Assembly: GCA_012295275.1 (NCBI GenBank)
Contig: CM022670.1
Span: forward strand, 34,861,301-34,925,300
Reading direction: 5' to 3'
Length of the DNA: 64,000 bases
Origin: Chrysomallon squamiferum
Lineage: Eukaryota > Mollusca > Gastropoda > Neomphalida > Peltospiridae
The notes beneath the pieces were generated by a model that was given only the letters and a program-made list of their open reading frames with translations, did not search any database and was not told the origin of the DNA. Every line of letters starts with the position of its first letter. Position 1 is the stretch's first letter. The position numbers were made by a program, and so were the translations under genes. Of the stretch, positions 63,173 to 64,000 are shown piece by piece.

Positions 63173-63226
63173 TATTATTATTATTATTATTTGCTTTGAG
63201 TTGCGAGCCAAAATCCGAGCCAATAT
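62127..63226 (-). mobile_element. Tigger/pogo-type DNA transposon remnant with internal duplication
   Basis: The left end CAGTGGTTCCTTGACTTACG, after TATA, is a Tigger-type terminal repeat. Minus-strand frames carry pieces of a TIGD1-like transposase N-terminus: MDPKKVSVKDCTEEKKRMMS (at about 62930) and LRTSVHEKMEKP (copies at about 62390 and 62690). A segment is tandemly duplicated: GGGTTAGGGTTTCTCCATC begins copies at 62382 and 62683, the second copy containing about 125 bp absent from the first. No catalytic domain remains. The right terminus is replaced by a foldback at 63099-63219. Confidence 0.7.
63099..63219. repeat. 121-bp foldback palindrome with TAA/TTA loop
   Basis: The left arm CTCGGATTCTGGCTCGCAAC then TCAAAGCAAATAATAAT is mirrored by the right arm ending TTTGCTTTGAGTTGCGAGCC and AAAATCCGAG. 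Arms differ at one base plus TAA copy number. It consists of subterminal Tigger sequence joined head to head. Confidence 0.9.
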
Positions 63227-63236
63227 ATATATATAT

Positions 63237-63237
<1 letters not shown>

Positions 63238-63330
<93 letters not shown>
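63238..63330. repeat. (AG)n microsatellite
   Basis: About 45 AG units between the foldback and relic exon 17. Confidence 0.95.
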
Positions 63331-63331
<1 letters not shown>

Positions 63332-63570
63332 TCCAAAAAACTTAATATATATTAACAAATCTCTTTACTGTAAATCTGTTTTTAATGATAAAAACGATTT
63401 CAGTGGATTTATATGGATGAAATTTAATTAAACACTGAACTTATTTTCGATTACAGAATGTGTCTTTGAAATACTGTCTTGAAGGCTATGGTTTCCTGGA
63501 AGAAATGCAAGATAACATATTTTTGACTGTTTCTGCTGCCATAAGCGCAAATTGTGATAAAGAACGATGA

Positions 63571-63739
63571 CACAACATTTATTAAAATACACTGAAATAA
63601 TTATTACTGTAATATTTTGGTCCGAAAAGACAAACAGCAAAGAAATAAAATAAACAATGACAACAACAAGAACAACAGCAATATTATAATAAAACAAAGA
63701 AGAAGAAGAAATTATCAAAACAACAACAACGGCATCTTC

Positions 63740-63780
<41 letters not shown>

Positions 63781-64000
63781 CAACAACAACAACAACAACA
63801 ATAATATTCGTCATCATCATTACAATAAAATAAATTATTGAATTCTGTTAACTCTTCATTGTAATGACTTTTATACAGATGGTAATTTTGTAGAGTTTAT
63901 ATTTTCATTGTTATAATTACTGGAGAAAAGAAATTTGCGTGATCTACAGACAACAACAACAACAACAGCAACAACAACAATAATAATAATCATAATCATC
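63571..64000. other. Downstream flank with AAT/CAA trinucleotide repeats
   Basis: No gene seen. (AAT)n and (CAA)n runs at 63739-63805 and 63951-64000 explain the poly-N frame. An AATAAA at about 63643 may be the old polyadenylation signal of the dead copy. Confidence 0.6.

Overview
This is metazoan nuclear DNA: very AT-rich, full of microsatellites, with multi-exon genes bounded by GT-AG introns of about 0.1-2.5 kb (one of about 6.2 kb). I see no bacterial features, rRNA, credible tRNA or CRISPR array. The (TACA)n/(TATG)n/(TTTA)n/(TC)n microsatellites, degraded tRNA-like SINE pieces and Tigger/hAT fragments would suit a mollusc or another lophotrochozoan invertebrate. That placement is a low-confidence guess.

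The window is a cluster of one gene family: SLC26/SulP anion transporters, which have 14 membrane segments and a cytoplasmic STAS domain. Three paralogues lie head-to-tail on the + strand. Gene 1 (6831-17969, 16 coding exons, 761 aa) is intact. Gene 2 (25608-36541, same 16-exon layout) is complete except for a 1-nt frameshift in exon 14 that creates a stop just before the STAS core. Gene 3 (40220-54921) has an added N-terminal exon 6.2 kb upstream, 17 coding exons in all, and about 792 aa. Exon lengths and phases match almost exactly across the three, so they arose by tandem duplication. Genes 1 and 2 are closest and share near-identical exons 2, 8 and 13 between diverged exons, which suggests gene conversion. 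Gene 3 is more divergent and has GC-richer exons.

Two further broken copies are present. Exon relics homologous to gene 3 exons 3 and 4 lie in reverse orientation at 37886-38382, between genes 2 and 3. A + strand remnant of the 3' half of a gene 3-like copy lies at 61014-63570 (exons 12, 13, 14 and 17). In it the STAS-core exons are missing and a Tigger-type transposon remnant occupies their place.

Layout: 1-6823 AT-rich flank with minisatellites; 6824-17969 gene 1; 17970-25556 intergenic with a hAT end, a CRE-centred palindrome and a Tigger-like MITE; 25557-36541 gene 2, with an exon-13-derived minisatellite at 33725-34190; 36542-40219 dispersed repeat, (AAAT)n and the inverted relic; 40220-54921 gene 3, whose first intron holds a threefold ~0.7-kb repeat; 54922-61013 simple repeats and a CpG-containing patch with an X-box-like motif; 61014-63570 the fourth, dead copy; 63571-64000 simple repeats. 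All exon boundaries were read by eye from splice signals, reading frame and paralogue comparison; no transcript data were available.
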